Positions 50,939 to 58,685 of a DNA stretch of 64,000 nt are shown here, one piece after another (position 1 is the stretch's first letter; each line of letters begins with the position of its first letter). The notes below the pieces were generated by a model, which ran no database searches, was not told where the DNA came from, and saw only the letters and a program-made list of their open reading frames with translations. Both the position numbers and the translations under genes were made by a program. The DNA is from Euryarchaeota archaeon UBA103 (GTDB lineage Archaea; Thermoplasmatota; Poseidoniia; Poseidoniales; Thalassarchaeaceae), in assembly GCA_002506825.1 (NCBI GenBank), contig DAYH01000023.1, positions 24,399-88,398 on the forward strand, read 5' to 3'.

Positions 50939-51479
50939 CGGCTGATGCCTCCATTTGGCTGAGATGGGAAGCCAATATCGCCGATACATGTTTTACCTCT
51001 TCATCATCGAGTGGCTTTGTTATCCCGTCTCCTGGGGAGAGGGACTCAGTGAATCTGATAGCGATAAGATGGAGGGAAACTGTGACTATCACACCTAGCA
51101 TAGCGGCAATTCCCAATATTGCACTCTCCACTCCGGGAGACCAGTTTACAAAAATCAAATAACCAGCGAATAGAACCAGTACCCAACCCACCATTAGGCG
51201 TAATTTGCTTGTGACATAGTATATCGGTGCCCCTGAGGCAACGAGGTAGAATCCTGCAACGGCCGGGATCATCCAGTACAAGGAGGCCAACATTTCGTCT
51301 GAGGCCCTTGATTCGGCTGAAAGTAGCCCATCTGGTGGAAATAGCGTCATTAAAAGCCCAATAAGGAACAATGGAGCCCCTATTTTTGATCTTTTGAATG
51401 CTGGTCCCATCCTAGCCATTGAGTATCCTGAAATCAATAAGGCGAGGCCCAGCCACCATTGCATCCACCAGTCCGTCAC
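50931..51479 (-). CDS. Uncharacterised four- to five-helix membrane protein
   Basis: The 182-residue protein has hydrophobic helices at about 8-20, 33-47, 67-85, 90-110 and 118-140, and a C-terminal soluble stretch (DEEVKHVSAILASHLSQMEAS). No motif recognised. It starts with GTG at 51479; an ATG at 51464 is an alternative that would shorten the first helix. First gene of a two-gene unit with the next small membrane protein. Confidence 0.65.
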   Translation of the reverse strand: MTDWWMQWWLGLALLISGYSMARMGPAFKRSKIGAPLFLIGLLMTLFPPDGLLSAESRASDEMLASLYWMIPAVAGFYLVASGAPIYYVTSKLRLMVGWVLVLFAGYLIFVNWSPGVESAILGIAAMLGVIVTVSLHLIAIRFTESLSPGDGITKPLDDEEVKHVSAILASHLSQMEASADE

Positions 51480-51623
51480 AGGGCTTCGGAGAGTAAGGCG
51501 ATTATTGTTGATTTTGCTTCGAAGACGGTTTGTTGGGGCAACTGCTAGAAGTTATTCTCTCGATAGACTTCATAAACATGCCATCGGTCGCCGGCCACGC
51601 TACTAAGCATTGAGGTGCAGTGA

Positions 51624-51905
51624 ATGGTAAAGATGCCAAGGAAGGTGAAGCGCTACAGCCCCGCGGCTGGCAAGCACACCGAACACACTGTGGAGCGCGT
51701 AAAGAAGAGGCGTGCTAGTGAGCTCAAGTGGGGACAGAGGAGATTCAGAAAGGTCACATCGGGTTACCGAGGTTTCCCGAGGCCGAAGCCATCCGGAGAG
51801 AAGCCTACTAAGAGGGTCAATCTAGTCTACAGATGTAGCGAGACTGGAAAGGCCCATTCCCCTCGGGGAAAAAGAGCGAGAAAGTTTGAACTCGTGGATA
51901 AGTGA
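51624..51905 (+). CDS. rpl44e: Ribosomal protein eL42 (L44e) without its zinc-finger cysteines
   Basis: A 93-residue large-subunit protein. Core motifs are clear: GKHTEHTVERVKKRRASELKWGQRRF at 16-41 in pieces and GFPRPKPSGEKPTKRV. The four zinc Cys of archaeal eL42 (CPxC and CxxC) are Ser12, Ala15, Cys71 and Thr74 here, so only one remains. Other zinc ribosomal proteins in this window keep theirs. GAGGTG lies 8-13 nt before ATG 51624; a second ATG is three codons in. First gene of the operon eL42-eS27-aIF2alpha-Nop10-PAC2, a conserved archaeal order. Confidence 0.95.
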   Translation: MVKMPRKVKRYSPAAGKHTEHTVERVKKRRASELKWGQRRFRKVTSGYRGFPRPKPSGEKPTKRVNLVYRCSETGKAHSPRGKRARKFELVDK

Positions 51906-51914
51906 GGATTGAGA

Positions 51915-52085
51915 ATGTCTGGGAAGTTTCTGAAGATTAGCTGTCGTGATTGTGGTGCGGAAGCTATTGTTTTTGACAGGGCGTCAACAGAGATTTCTTG
52001 CTCGGTTTGTGGATCTACTCTTTCCATCCCAAGAGGTGGAAAGTCGGATCTTTCGGGAAGTACCGTTGTTGATGTCCTCGAGTGA
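51915..52085 (+). CDS. rps27e: Ribosomal protein eS27
   Basis: A short gene of 56 codons between eL42 and aIF2-alpha. It encodes MSGKFLKISCRDCG, then a hydrophobic strand, then CSVCGSTLSIPRGGKS: the four-Cys zinc ribbon of eS27. Length and order are typical for archaea. It starts 9 bp after eL42 with GAGGATTGAG as possible ribosome-binding sequence. Confidence 0.96.
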   Translation: MSGKFLKISCRDCGAEAIVFDRASTEISCSVCGSTLSIPRGGKSDLSGSTVVDVLE

Positions 52086-52097
52086 AGGGGGCATGAA

Positions 52098-52886
52098 ATG
52101 GCGAGTTCTGAAGAGGAGTGGCCCGAAGAGGGAGACCTGCTCATTTGTACTGTCAAGGACATAAAGCAGAATGGTGCTTACTTGAGCCTAGATGCCTATG
52201 ATGGTCGTGAGGGTTTCGTTTTCGTAGGCGAGATTGCAGCGGGCTGGGTGCGAAACATCCGGGCCCATGTCAGAGAGGGCCAAAGGGTAGTAGCGAAAGT
52301 TATCCAAGTTAAGAGGGATAGGAAGAGAGTAGAGCTGTCCCTGAAAAGCGTCTCAGAAGAACGTAGAAGGGACACAGTTCAGTCCTGGAAAAACGAAGAG
52401 CGAGCGATTCAGATAATGAGAGTGGTCGCAGAAAGAGTGGGATGGGATGAGAAAAAAGGAGTTGAAATCTCCAATCAGATGACAGAATCATTTGGGACCC
52501 TTTATGGCGCGTTAGAGGAATGTGCCATAAGTGAAGGAGCGTTAATTGATGCTGGATTCGAGGGGGATTGGACCGTAGTCGTGACTACTTTGGCCATGGA
52601 GAATATAGTTCCGCCATTTGTTGAGATCAGGGGCGTTTTCGATATCCAAGTATGGGGGGAAGAAGGAGTCTATGCAATCAGGGATGCCCTTATCGAAGCT
52701 GAGTCCTGTGCTGAAGGACTTGAAGATGTCTCTCTGACCTGCCACTATGACGGGGCTCCAAGCTATCGTGTTGATATCAGAGCGCCTGACTATCAGGCCG
52801 CTGAGTCTGTGTGGATCTCTGCTGTCAAGGCCGTAGAGAATAGTATGTCATCGGTAGATGGATCACTGTCCATAGAACGGTCTTAG
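52098..52886 (+). CDS. eif2a: Translation initiation factor aIF2 alpha subunit
   Basis: Part of the heterotrimeric aIF2 that brings Met-tRNAi to the ribosome. The 262-residue protein has an S1 RNA-binding domain at about 10-85 (GDLLICTVKDIKQNGAYLSL and GFVFVGEIAAGWVRNI), a helical middle domain, and an alpha-beta C-terminal domain (about 170-250). AAGGGGG lies upstream of the ATG at 52098. Gene order eS27-aIF2alpha-Nop10 is the conserved archaeal cluster. Confidence 0.95.
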   Translation: MASSEEEWPEEGDLLICTVKDIKQNGAYLSLDAYDGREGFVFVGEIAAGWVRNIRAHVREGQRVVAKVIQVKRDRKRVELSLKSVSEERRRDTVQSWKNEERAIQIMRVVAERVGWDEKKGVEISNQMTESFGTLYGALEECAISEGALIDAGFEGDWTVVVTTLAMENIVPPFVEIRGVFDIQVWGEEGVYAIRDALIEAESCAEGLEDVSLTCHYDGAPSYRVDIRAPDYQAAESVWISAVKAVENSMSSVDGSLSIERS

Positions 52887-52945
52887 AGGATTAAGACACC
52901 CGCATGGTTCATTGACCACTAGGCACCGCTAGGCGTTTGAGAAAG

Positions 52946-53164
52946 ATGGTCAGATCAAAGTTACAATACTGTAAGGCCTGTGATTTGTACAGCCTTGGGC
53001 CCAAATGCAAGACATGTGGCGAGGTAATGGTTTCATCTGCCCCTCTGAAGTATTCCCCAGAAGACCCACAGGGAAAGAGACGCAGAGAGAGGGAGGGAGC
53101 AGGCAGTGACGAATGGGCCGACTCTCTTCCGTCGCCCTCCGATAGGAGGAGAAAAGATGAGTAG
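52946..53164 (+). CDS. nop10: H/ACA ribonucleoprotein protein Nop10
   Basis: Component of the H/ACA guide RNP that makes pseudouridines in rRNA. The 72-residue protein has the zinc-binding CKAC and CKTCG pairs, then PLKYSPEDPQGKRRR, the helix-forming half that contacts Cbf5. The tail (EWADSLPSPSDRR) is about 15 residues longer than in many archaea. ATG 52946 chosen over the TTG at 52937. It overlaps PAC2 by 8 nt. Confidence 0.94.
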   Translation: MVRSKLQYCKACDLYSLGPKCKTCGEVMVSSAPLKYSPEDPQGKRRREREGAGSDEWADSLPSPSDRRRKDE

Positions 53165-53921
53165 GACCCGTGTGCATTGGATAGTGGGGGATAGCCTACC
53201 TGATCACGCTGCGGTACTAGAAGCGGTCCCGGGAGTCGGCAACGTAGGGAAAATACTAGTCGACTCACTGGTATCGAAGCATCCATCTAGGACTCTTGGT
53301 TGGATACTAAACCACGATTTTCCCCCTCATTCTACATTTGACTCTGATGGCCTAATGAGGCCTCCAAGAATGGAGATTATCTCGGTACTACTCCCAGATG
53401 GGCAGACAATCATTGTAATCGGTGGAGAGATGCAACCTATGACGTCCGCCGGTCAGAATGAGGTAGCCGAAGAAATTCTGAGACTCTGCTCGGAAGCCTC
53501 AACACCAATGCTACTAGTTCTAGCAGGATTAGCTTCGGGTTCCGAGGACAAGGGGATTCACGTAATTTGTGCAGATGATGAAGTTAGGAGAAGCCTCGAG
53601 ACGGAGGACATTCCCGTTAGCAGAGAGAGGCCAGAGGCTGGAATGATAGGCGTAGCGGGACTTCTGGTTTCTTTGTCCTCGCTTTTCGGGGTGAATGCAT
53701 TCGCACTTGTGGCTGAGACCATGGGAGCCAGTACTGATGTTCTTGCGGCTAGTAGGTTAGCACATTGGATAGAGAATGGTCTTGACTTGCCCCTAGACCT
53801 CGATATGGACTCCACCGAAGAGACTGCCAAGAAGCTAATGGAGACTTATGAGATCTCTAACTCGCTCGAGGATGCGCTAGGCATGGAAGACCCGGCTCAG
53901 ACTGGCGATTTCTATGTCTAG
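53157..53921 (+). CDS. PAC2-family proteasome assembly chaperone-like protein
   Basis: The 254-residue protein matches the archaeal PAC2 family: EAVPGVGNVGKILVDSLV in the N-terminus, MEIISVLLPDGQTIIVIGGEMQP in pieces, LLVLAGLASGSE, and the GVAGLLVSLSSLFGVNAFALVAET helix pair. Relatives help 20S proteasome assembly. A homologue in this position is usual beside Nop10. ATG 53157 forms ATGAGTAG with the Nop10 stop. Confidence 0.9.
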   Translation: MSRTRVHWIVGDSLPDHAAVLEAVPGVGNVGKILVDSLVSKHPSRTLGWILNHDFPPHSTFDSDGLMRPPRMEIISVLLPDGQTIIVIGGEMQPMTSAGQNEVAEEILRLCSEASTPMLLVLAGLASGSEDKGIHVICADDEVRRSLETEDIPVSRERPEAGMIGVAGLLVSLSSLFGVNAFALVAETMGASTDVLAASRLAHWIENGLDLPLDLDMDSTEETAKKLMETYEISNSLEDALGMEDPAQTGDFYV

Positions 53922-53933
53922 GAGTGATTATGA

Positions 53934-54659
53934 ATGAGGATTCTGCTAGGTAGCGGAGGAGTCGGTACCGATGAAAGAAGAGCGACGTATCGGAGCTTAA
54001 TGTCCGAGAATTTCTCTAATTGTAAGAAAGTAGCATTCGTCCCATATGCATCTGAAGATCATGATGCGTATACCGAAAGGATGAGGGGCTTCTCGGGAGG
54101 GGAGATAGATCTAGTAGGCATCCATGAGTTTGATGACCAGGTATCCGCACTTGGGGACGTAGATGGCATCTATGTAGGAGGGGGAAATACGTGGCTTCTA
54201 GTTAGGGAAATGCACGAAAGAGGCTTGATCGGCCCCCTCAGAGATGCAGTAATCAGCAGAGGCCTCCCTTACGCTGGAGTCAGTGCTGGGGCGAACGTGG
54301 CTTGCCCTACTATGCAGACAACCAATGACATGCCAATAACAATGGTTCCCTCATTCGAAACCTTAGGGATAGTTCCATTCCAGATAAATCCTCATTACTA
54401 TCCAGGAGGGATTTGGTTCAAGGAAGATGAGGATGGCAGTTTCTTGAAGCACTATGGGGAGACAAGATCTAGGAGGGTGAGTGAGTTTCATCAGACCAGG
54501 GACGAACCCGTTATTGGCCTGTACGAGGGGTCTTATCTGCGTTCCAAGGGAGAGCACTTTGAGCTGATAGGCAACAAGGCAACTCTGATGAGAAGGGGAG
54601 AGGACTTGGTTACCGTAAATCCGGGCACTCTACTGACCAGTAGCCTAACCACCGCTTGA
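53934..54659 (+). CDS. pepE: Peptidase E-like (S51) dipeptidase
   Basis: The 241-residue cytosolic hydrolase has a class I glutamine-amidotransferase-like fold. The nucleophile is Ser117 in GVSAGANVAC, and GIYVGGGNTWLLV precedes it, as in alpha-aspartyl dipeptidase. A His in INPHYYPG may complete the triad. It probably cleaves Asp-X dipeptides; related cyanophycinase-like enzymes are the alternative. AGGAG is 9 nt before the ATG. Follows PAC2 by 12 bp; its 3' end overlaps the convergent sulfur carrier gene by 15 bp. Confidence 0.88.
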   Translation: MRILLGSGGVGTDERRATYRSLMSENFSNCKKVAFVPYASEDHDAYTERMRGFSGGEIDLVGIHEFDDQVSALGDVDGIYVGGGNTWLLVREMHERGLIGPLRDAVISRGLPYAGVSAGANVACPTMQTTNDMPITMVPSFETLGIVPFQINPHYYPGGIWFKEDEDGSFLKHYGETRSRRVSEFHQTRDEPVIGLYEGSYLRSKGEHFELIGNKATLMRRGEDLVTVNPGTLLTSSLTTA

Positions 54660-54845
54660 TACTATTACGAGTTCGATACTGACGTCGTCACTAATTATCG
54701 AGGTGTGCGGTATGATCGTATCACCGATGACTGCGAGGACTGTTGAGTGCGCTATCCCTAACTTATCCAGAACGTCACCTACTGAGATAGGGACTTCAGA
54801 TTGTACTGACATTACCCCTTCGGAGCTTCGGACCTCGACCTGCAT
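54645..54845 (-). CDS. ThiS/MoaD-like ubiquitin-fold sulfur carrier
   Basis: A 66-residue beta-grasp protein from ATG 54845: MQVEVRSSEGVMSV, a helix VGDVLDKLGI, and VIGDTIIPHTSIISDDVSIELV, with the C-terminal SSGG needed for activation by an E1-like enzyme. It is smaller than the MoaD-like protein at 31.9 kb and closer to archaeal SAMP/ThiS/Urm1-type carriers for tRNA thiolation or protein modification. An ATG at 54866 (with AAGG touching it) would add seven residues. Longer frames run through tRNA-Ser and are not real. Confidence 0.82.
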   Translation of the reverse strand: MQVEVRSSEGVMSVQSEVPISVGDVLDKLGIAHSTVLAVIGDTIIPHTSIISDDVSIELVIVSSGG

Positions 54846-54899
54846 GAGTCTGTGGAATCCAGTCATCCTTATCTCTGATTCGCTGGTGGGAGGCTTGCT

Positions 54900-54985
54900 G
54901 CCGAGATCGCATAGCCCGGTATTGCGGTGGATTCGAAATCCACTGTCCATTGGACGCGGGGGTTCAAATCCCTCTCTCGGCGCCA
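54900..54985 (+). tRNA. tRNA-Ser (CGA)
   Basis: Class II tRNA of 86 nt. Acceptor GCCGAGA pairs with TCTCGGC. The anticodon stem GTGGA/TCCAC encloses TTCGAAA with anticodon CGA. A long variable arm (TGTCCATTGGACG region) and T-arm GGGGG TTCAAAT CCCTC follow. Discriminator G, CCA encoded. Its last base is directly followed by the stop codon of the convergent nuclease gene. Confidence 0.95.
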
Positions 54986-56830
54986 CTAGAAGCCCGGCAC
55001 ATCTTCTGATGTCCTGATAGAGACGACTCGCGTATTGGGGCCTATCCTGACTTGTGGCCTGCCGTTGAACTCGCCGACTTCGCCATTGAGGATAGCTATC
55101 TCATCGCCTCTCGAGAGGCCGGCGGCAAGAACTGGGATGAACTGCTTGAATGCGATTACTCCTGCGGACCCGGACTGATCTACAAGGGTAACTGACCAAC
55201 GGGAAATACCGATTCCATTTGGAAAGGCGTCAATTGACCATATTCTCCCAATTACATTGATTCTGGTCTCTATCTCAACAATCGGAAACGATTCCTCGTC
55301 ATTGACTAGAGCGATTGAAGAAGACTCATCGATATCTAAAACGACCTCTCCCCTCCAGATAGACGGAATCGCATCCTTTACCCTAACTTTCACGTCATTT
55401 GCAATTGACCTAGTGATATCCGAGGGAGAGCCATACCTACTCGGCCTCACCTTGGCACGATCATATCCGTCCTGAAGCCTGAAAGAAAGATCTATCCCCC
55501 CGTCCTCCTTGAGAGATGGACCCCTGAGATCAGATACCGTGCCGGTTGCGTCGACCCTTGTTCTGATAGATCCTATTGGAGTAATTGGCCACGCGTGCCC
55601 GAATCTCTCTATTCTCGTCTCTGAAGGTAGTTCGAGGTCATGCCCCCCACTCTCGCATATTCCCCTGAGGTCGCATCGTCTACATCTCGCCTTAGGATCT
55701 GGGTCTAATGGCGGATCCGAGGGCTTACCTCCGATGTCGAAGTAACGCAAGGGGGATGGATCCGCCGGACAGTCTTCCAAGGATGGGGTCGTGGCATGTA
55801 TGGTGGAATAGAGATCCTTGAGTTCACTAGAGTAGTTCTCAAGTTCCTCATAAGAGGGCAATTCGACTTCTTTCACTGTTCCTGGACCGAGGTACCAGAT
55901 TGCCAGAGACTCGACCTCTTCTGCCCTTTCGTGCGTCTCCCACCAAAGCCACGCATAGAGTCTGAGTTGCTCCAGATAGCCTCCTGACCTGTCCCCCTTC
56001 CCTTGTGATGCCTTGATGTCTATCACGGAGGGCCTTCCCGACCATCTGTAAACCAAGTCATATTCTCCTTGGAACCAACCTTCAGGATGTGAGGTTGTCT
56101 GAGTGAATGAGCCTGCATCTGGGTCGACGAACCAAGGGCGGGCGATTTCCCACGCCTCCATCCAACTCGGATCTGATTCGGGGCCCTCTGCACAGGGATG
56201 CGGTTCGGACCAGAATAGAGGAAATCCATCTGGCGATGGCCACTCCGGACGATTAGTACCATCCCTCCAAGACTCCAGTGTTTCGGCATCTAGCGAATTG
56301 AGGCATTTCTCAACTTGATCTAGATGCATCCTAATGCCATTCTCTACCATCTCACGACATTCTAGAACATCAGCAGAATCAGCTGTCCCGACTCTGTTAG
56401 TTAGTGACTCCCAATCCCTGACTGCCTCATCCCAGCACTTCTGGAAATGCGAATCAGCTCTCATCATTGCCCACTTTTCCAGTGCATTTCTGTCAGTTGG
56501 CCACTCGGATCTCTCCAGTGGTTGAATAGAGGGCCCTGGCCATAACTCCCCGAACTCATACGCGGGCTTTCCATCATCCAGAATGGGAGATGTGAGAATA
56601 TCCTCAGACTCTCCTGGGACGAGAGACGGGGAGTCTCGTAGTACTCTTGAGATACAAGCCTCTGCGGCATTGCCTCTGATTATCTGTGGGGGCAGGGGCC
56701 CCCTAAGCTTGGGGATATTGTTGTAGTACCAGAGCCTTGGGCACGCTTTCCATGTTACCATCTGAGATGCTGAGAGCCTCCTGTAGGGGTTTGCTATATT
56801 CGATTCAGGGCTCGCTGAACTCACTGGCAC
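54986..56830 (-). CDS. RecB/Cas4-like Fe-S PD-(D/E)XK nuclease fused to OB-fold modules
   Basis: A 614-residue DNA-processing protein. Nuclease core at about 20-395: a Cys30 near the N-terminus (TWKACPRLWYY), GEYD at 255-258, the catalytic VIDIK (D271, K273), QLRLYAW (Q288), and then C383-x2-C386-x5-C392. One early plus three late Cys is the iron-sulfur arrangement of Cas4, AddB and Dna2 nucleases. The C-terminal 200 residues hold beta-rich OB-like segments, the last being RPA-like (INVIGRIWSID, VTLVDQSGSAGVIAF, GDEIAILNGEVGEFNGRPQV). No helicase motifs. GTG start at 56830. Last gene of the pdxT-radical SAM-nuclease unit. Confidence 0.82.
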   Translation of the reverse strand: MPVSSASPESNIANPYRRLSASQMVTWKACPRLWYYNNIPKLRGPLPPQIIRGNAAEACISRVLRDSPSLVPGESEDILTSPILDDGKPAYEFGELWPGPSIQPLERSEWPTDRNALEKWAMMRADSHFQKCWDEAVRDWESLTNRVGTADSADVLECREMVENGIRMHLDQVEKCLNSLDAETLESWRDGTNRPEWPSPDGFPLFWSEPHPCAEGPESDPSWMEAWEIARPWFVDPDAGSFTQTTSHPEGWFQGEYDLVYRWSGRPSVIDIKASQGKGDRSGGYLEQLRLYAWLWWETHERAEEVESLAIWYLGPGTVKEVELPSYEELENYSSELKDLYSTIHATTPSLEDCPADPSPLRYFDIGGKPSDPPLDPDPKARCRRCDLRGICESGGHDLELPSETRIERFGHAWPITPIGSIRTRVDATGTVSDLRGPSLKEDGGIDLSFRLQDGYDRAKVRPSRYGSPSDITRSIANDVKVRVKDAIPSIWRGEVVLDIDESSSIALVNDEESFPIVEIETRINVIGRIWSIDAFPNGIGISRWSVTLVDQSGSAGVIAFKQFIPVLAAGLSRGDEIAILNGEVGEFNGRPQVRIGPNTRVVSIRTSEDVPGF

Positions 56831-56878
56831 TATGCAGTTACGAAGGTCGGAGACCTATCAACCCAACGCGAATCTCGC

Positions 56879-58015
56879 TCAGGGCCTCTTGTCATTGAGC
56901 CACACGAGCATCACCTCAGTCCTCTCAAAAGTAGGGGTAACCTCCACAATAGCCACTGGCTCAGATACTTCATCTGCTATCTGCTCAGCCACTGCCACTG
57001 GAATCTCTATCCTGCCTTTCTTGCGGTCGTACAGCATGAATCTGGAAGGGAGGCCTGTGAACTCGGATATCTCAGAGATCCATGACTCTTGCAGGTCGTC
57101 ATCAGTGTACAGTGCGCCAAAAATCAGTGTCGCGTCATCACTGAGGGTCTCGTGAGGGGAAATCGTGGCCTCCCCCCTGCGCAGGAACCTCCTTCTCATC
57201 TGCCCAGCGTCCTTGTACACCGAAGTGCAGTACTTCAGATGGAACCCGTAATGCTCCCTTATCTCGCCGTCGAGGGGGTCAGGGGCTCCGATAGAGGCCG
57301 CCAGGACCCTGTCCCTCAATGACTGGGCTAGCTCCGAAGAGCCTTTCGCGCCTGCAGTAATCTCTGTTGAGAGGTTGAATCCCCTGAGTTCCATATTGTC
57401 ATGGTTACCAACTGTTATCTCCAGCTCATTTAGATTCATGAAGCTGACTTCGAAGTCCCTGAGTTCTTCGATGATTCGGAAAAGCTCCTCTTCCTTGTCT
57501 GGCTCACAGGGGAGCTCTACTCCGGTCAGGATTCCTGCATCCGAACATGCTTGGATTATCTCCCTGTAGTCCTCAGACTTTAGATCCAAGAAATGAAATC
57601 TTATCTCATCCAACCCTGCATCAGCGAATTCCTTTGCCCACTGCTTCTTGAAGGGGATACTAGTGTAGAGGTGAATGTGGAAGTCCGCGCCGAATTCTTC
57701 TTTCAGCCTCTTGATGCCCTCAATGCTTCTCTCCTTGGCCATTAGAGGATCCCCCCCTGTTATCCCTGCCCCTGTGGCGCGCATATCCCTAGCTTCCTCA
57801 ATCACATCATCGAAGCTCTCGCATGGCCTCTCATTGGCGTACATGAAGTCAATCTCCCTCCTTGTCTCTGACAATGGGCAGTAATCGCACCTCCAATGGC
57901 AATGCCCGGTGATGAACAGTACCAGTTTGCTACCCATCTGGCACTGGATGCATCCCTCGCAGTCAGACATATCCGGCGTCTCCGGAATATCTCTGATTTG
58001 GGGCAGTATCGTCAT
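56879..58015 (-). CDS. Radical SAM protein, COG2108-type
   Basis: The 378-residue protein has the SAM-cluster motif C39-x3-C43-x2-C46 (GHCHWRCDYCPLS) preceded by C19-x2-C22-x2-C25 and GSKLVLFITG. This combination is characteristic of an archaeal family annotated as related to pyruvate formate-lyase activating enzymes (COG2108). GITGGDPLM follows as the SAM-binding GGE-like strand. A C-terminal domain of about 110 residues lies beyond the barrel. The substrate is unknown. The stop of pdxT region and this start are close (4 bp apart), suggesting co-expression with the PLP-synthesis subunit. Confidence 0.85.
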   Translation of the reverse strand: MTILPQIRDIPETPDMSDCEGCIQCQMGSKLVLFITGHCHWRCDYCPLSETRREIDFMYANERPCESFDDVIEEARDMRATGAGITGGDPLMAKERSIEGIKRLKEEFGADFHIHLYTSIPFKKQWAKEFADAGLDEIRFHFLDLKSEDYREIIQACSDAGILTGVELPCEPDKEEELFRIIEELRDFEVSFMNLNELEITVGNHDNMELRGFNLSTEITAGAKGSSELAQSLRDRVLAASIGAPDPLDGEIREHYGFHLKYCTSVYKDAGQMRRRFLRRGEATISPHETLSDDATLIFGALYTDDDLQESWISEISEFTGLPSRFMLYDRKKGRIEIPVAVAEQIADEVSEPVAIVEVTPTFERTEVMLVWLNDKRP

Positions 58016-58019
58016 TCAA

Positions 58020-58607
58020 TCACACCTTCGCATTCTCAATAATCCACTTGTGGAATCCCCTGTCCGGGGATAGCTCCGGATGAAAAGTCAGTCCGATTAT
58101 CATACCGTTCTTCACACCAACAACCTCATCCCCATGAGTTGCGCATATATCGTCATCGGCAGAGACGAATCTTGGAGCTCTGATGAAGATCCCTGGGAAT
58201 TCCCTATCCAAGAGAGGGGAGTGTACGGACCCCTGGAATGACTCGTACTGTGAACCGTATGCATTCCTGTTGAGGACTGCGTTGATCAGGGGGGAGGCCC
58301 CATCCTGCGGGTCGGCCAGAAGTATGGCACCTGCACATGTCCCGAGAATGGGCTTGGAGCGATTCGACCTTATCCACTCAAACATCCCAGGCATCAGAGA
58401 TGATGCGTCGTCCTTACCGGTTTTCCTCATGGTCGTGGACTCGCCACCGGGAATTATCAGAGCATCTGGATCTGAGGAGTGTAGTTGTTCTAGCTTCCTT
58501 ATCTCTATTATCTCAATCGGGATTCCACAATCCTCTGAGGCCTCGTTGAGTGCGCTGATATGAGCGTGCCTAGCGCCTTGGAGCATCACCAAGCCCACCC
58601 TAACCAT
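58020..58607 (-). CDS. pdxT: Pyridoxal 5'-phosphate synthase glutaminase subunit
   Basis: Releases ammonia from glutamine for PdxS, which builds PLP from ribose 5-phosphate and glyceraldehyde 3-phosphate. The 195 residues from ATG 58607 show MVRVGLVMLQGARHAH, IIPGGESTTM (54-58), the catalytic Cys91 in GTCAGAILL, and GLTFHPEL with the His-Glu pair. Upstream in-frame codons are not conserved-looking and run into the serC promoter space. pdxS is not in the window. Confidence 0.95.
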   Translation of the reverse strand: MVRVGLVMLQGARHAHISALNEASEDCGIPIEIIEIRKLEQLHSSDPDALIIPGGESTTMRKTGKDDASSLMPGMFEWIRSNRSKPILGTCAGAILLADPQDGASPLINAVLNRNAYGSQYESFQGSVHSPLLDREFPGIFIRAPRFVSADDDICATHGDEVVGVKNGMIIGLTFHPELSPDRGFHKWIIENAKV

Positions 58608-58685
58608 GAGCTTCCGTCCGGACATCCAGAGATGAACCCTATCTACATGCGATGGGCTGAAAGACTGGTTATCACACGAGTACAC

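Noticed and set aside
54846..54986. Protein extension (MAPREGFEPP type) before the sulfur carrier
   Set aside because: This is a well-known translated tRNA-Ser artefact; the beta-grasp domain starts at 54845 or 54866.
54986..56830. CRISPR-associated Cas4
   Set aside because: The nuclease motifs and Cys pattern are Cas4-like, but the protein is about three times longer, carries OB-like domains, and has no cas1, cas2 or array nearby.
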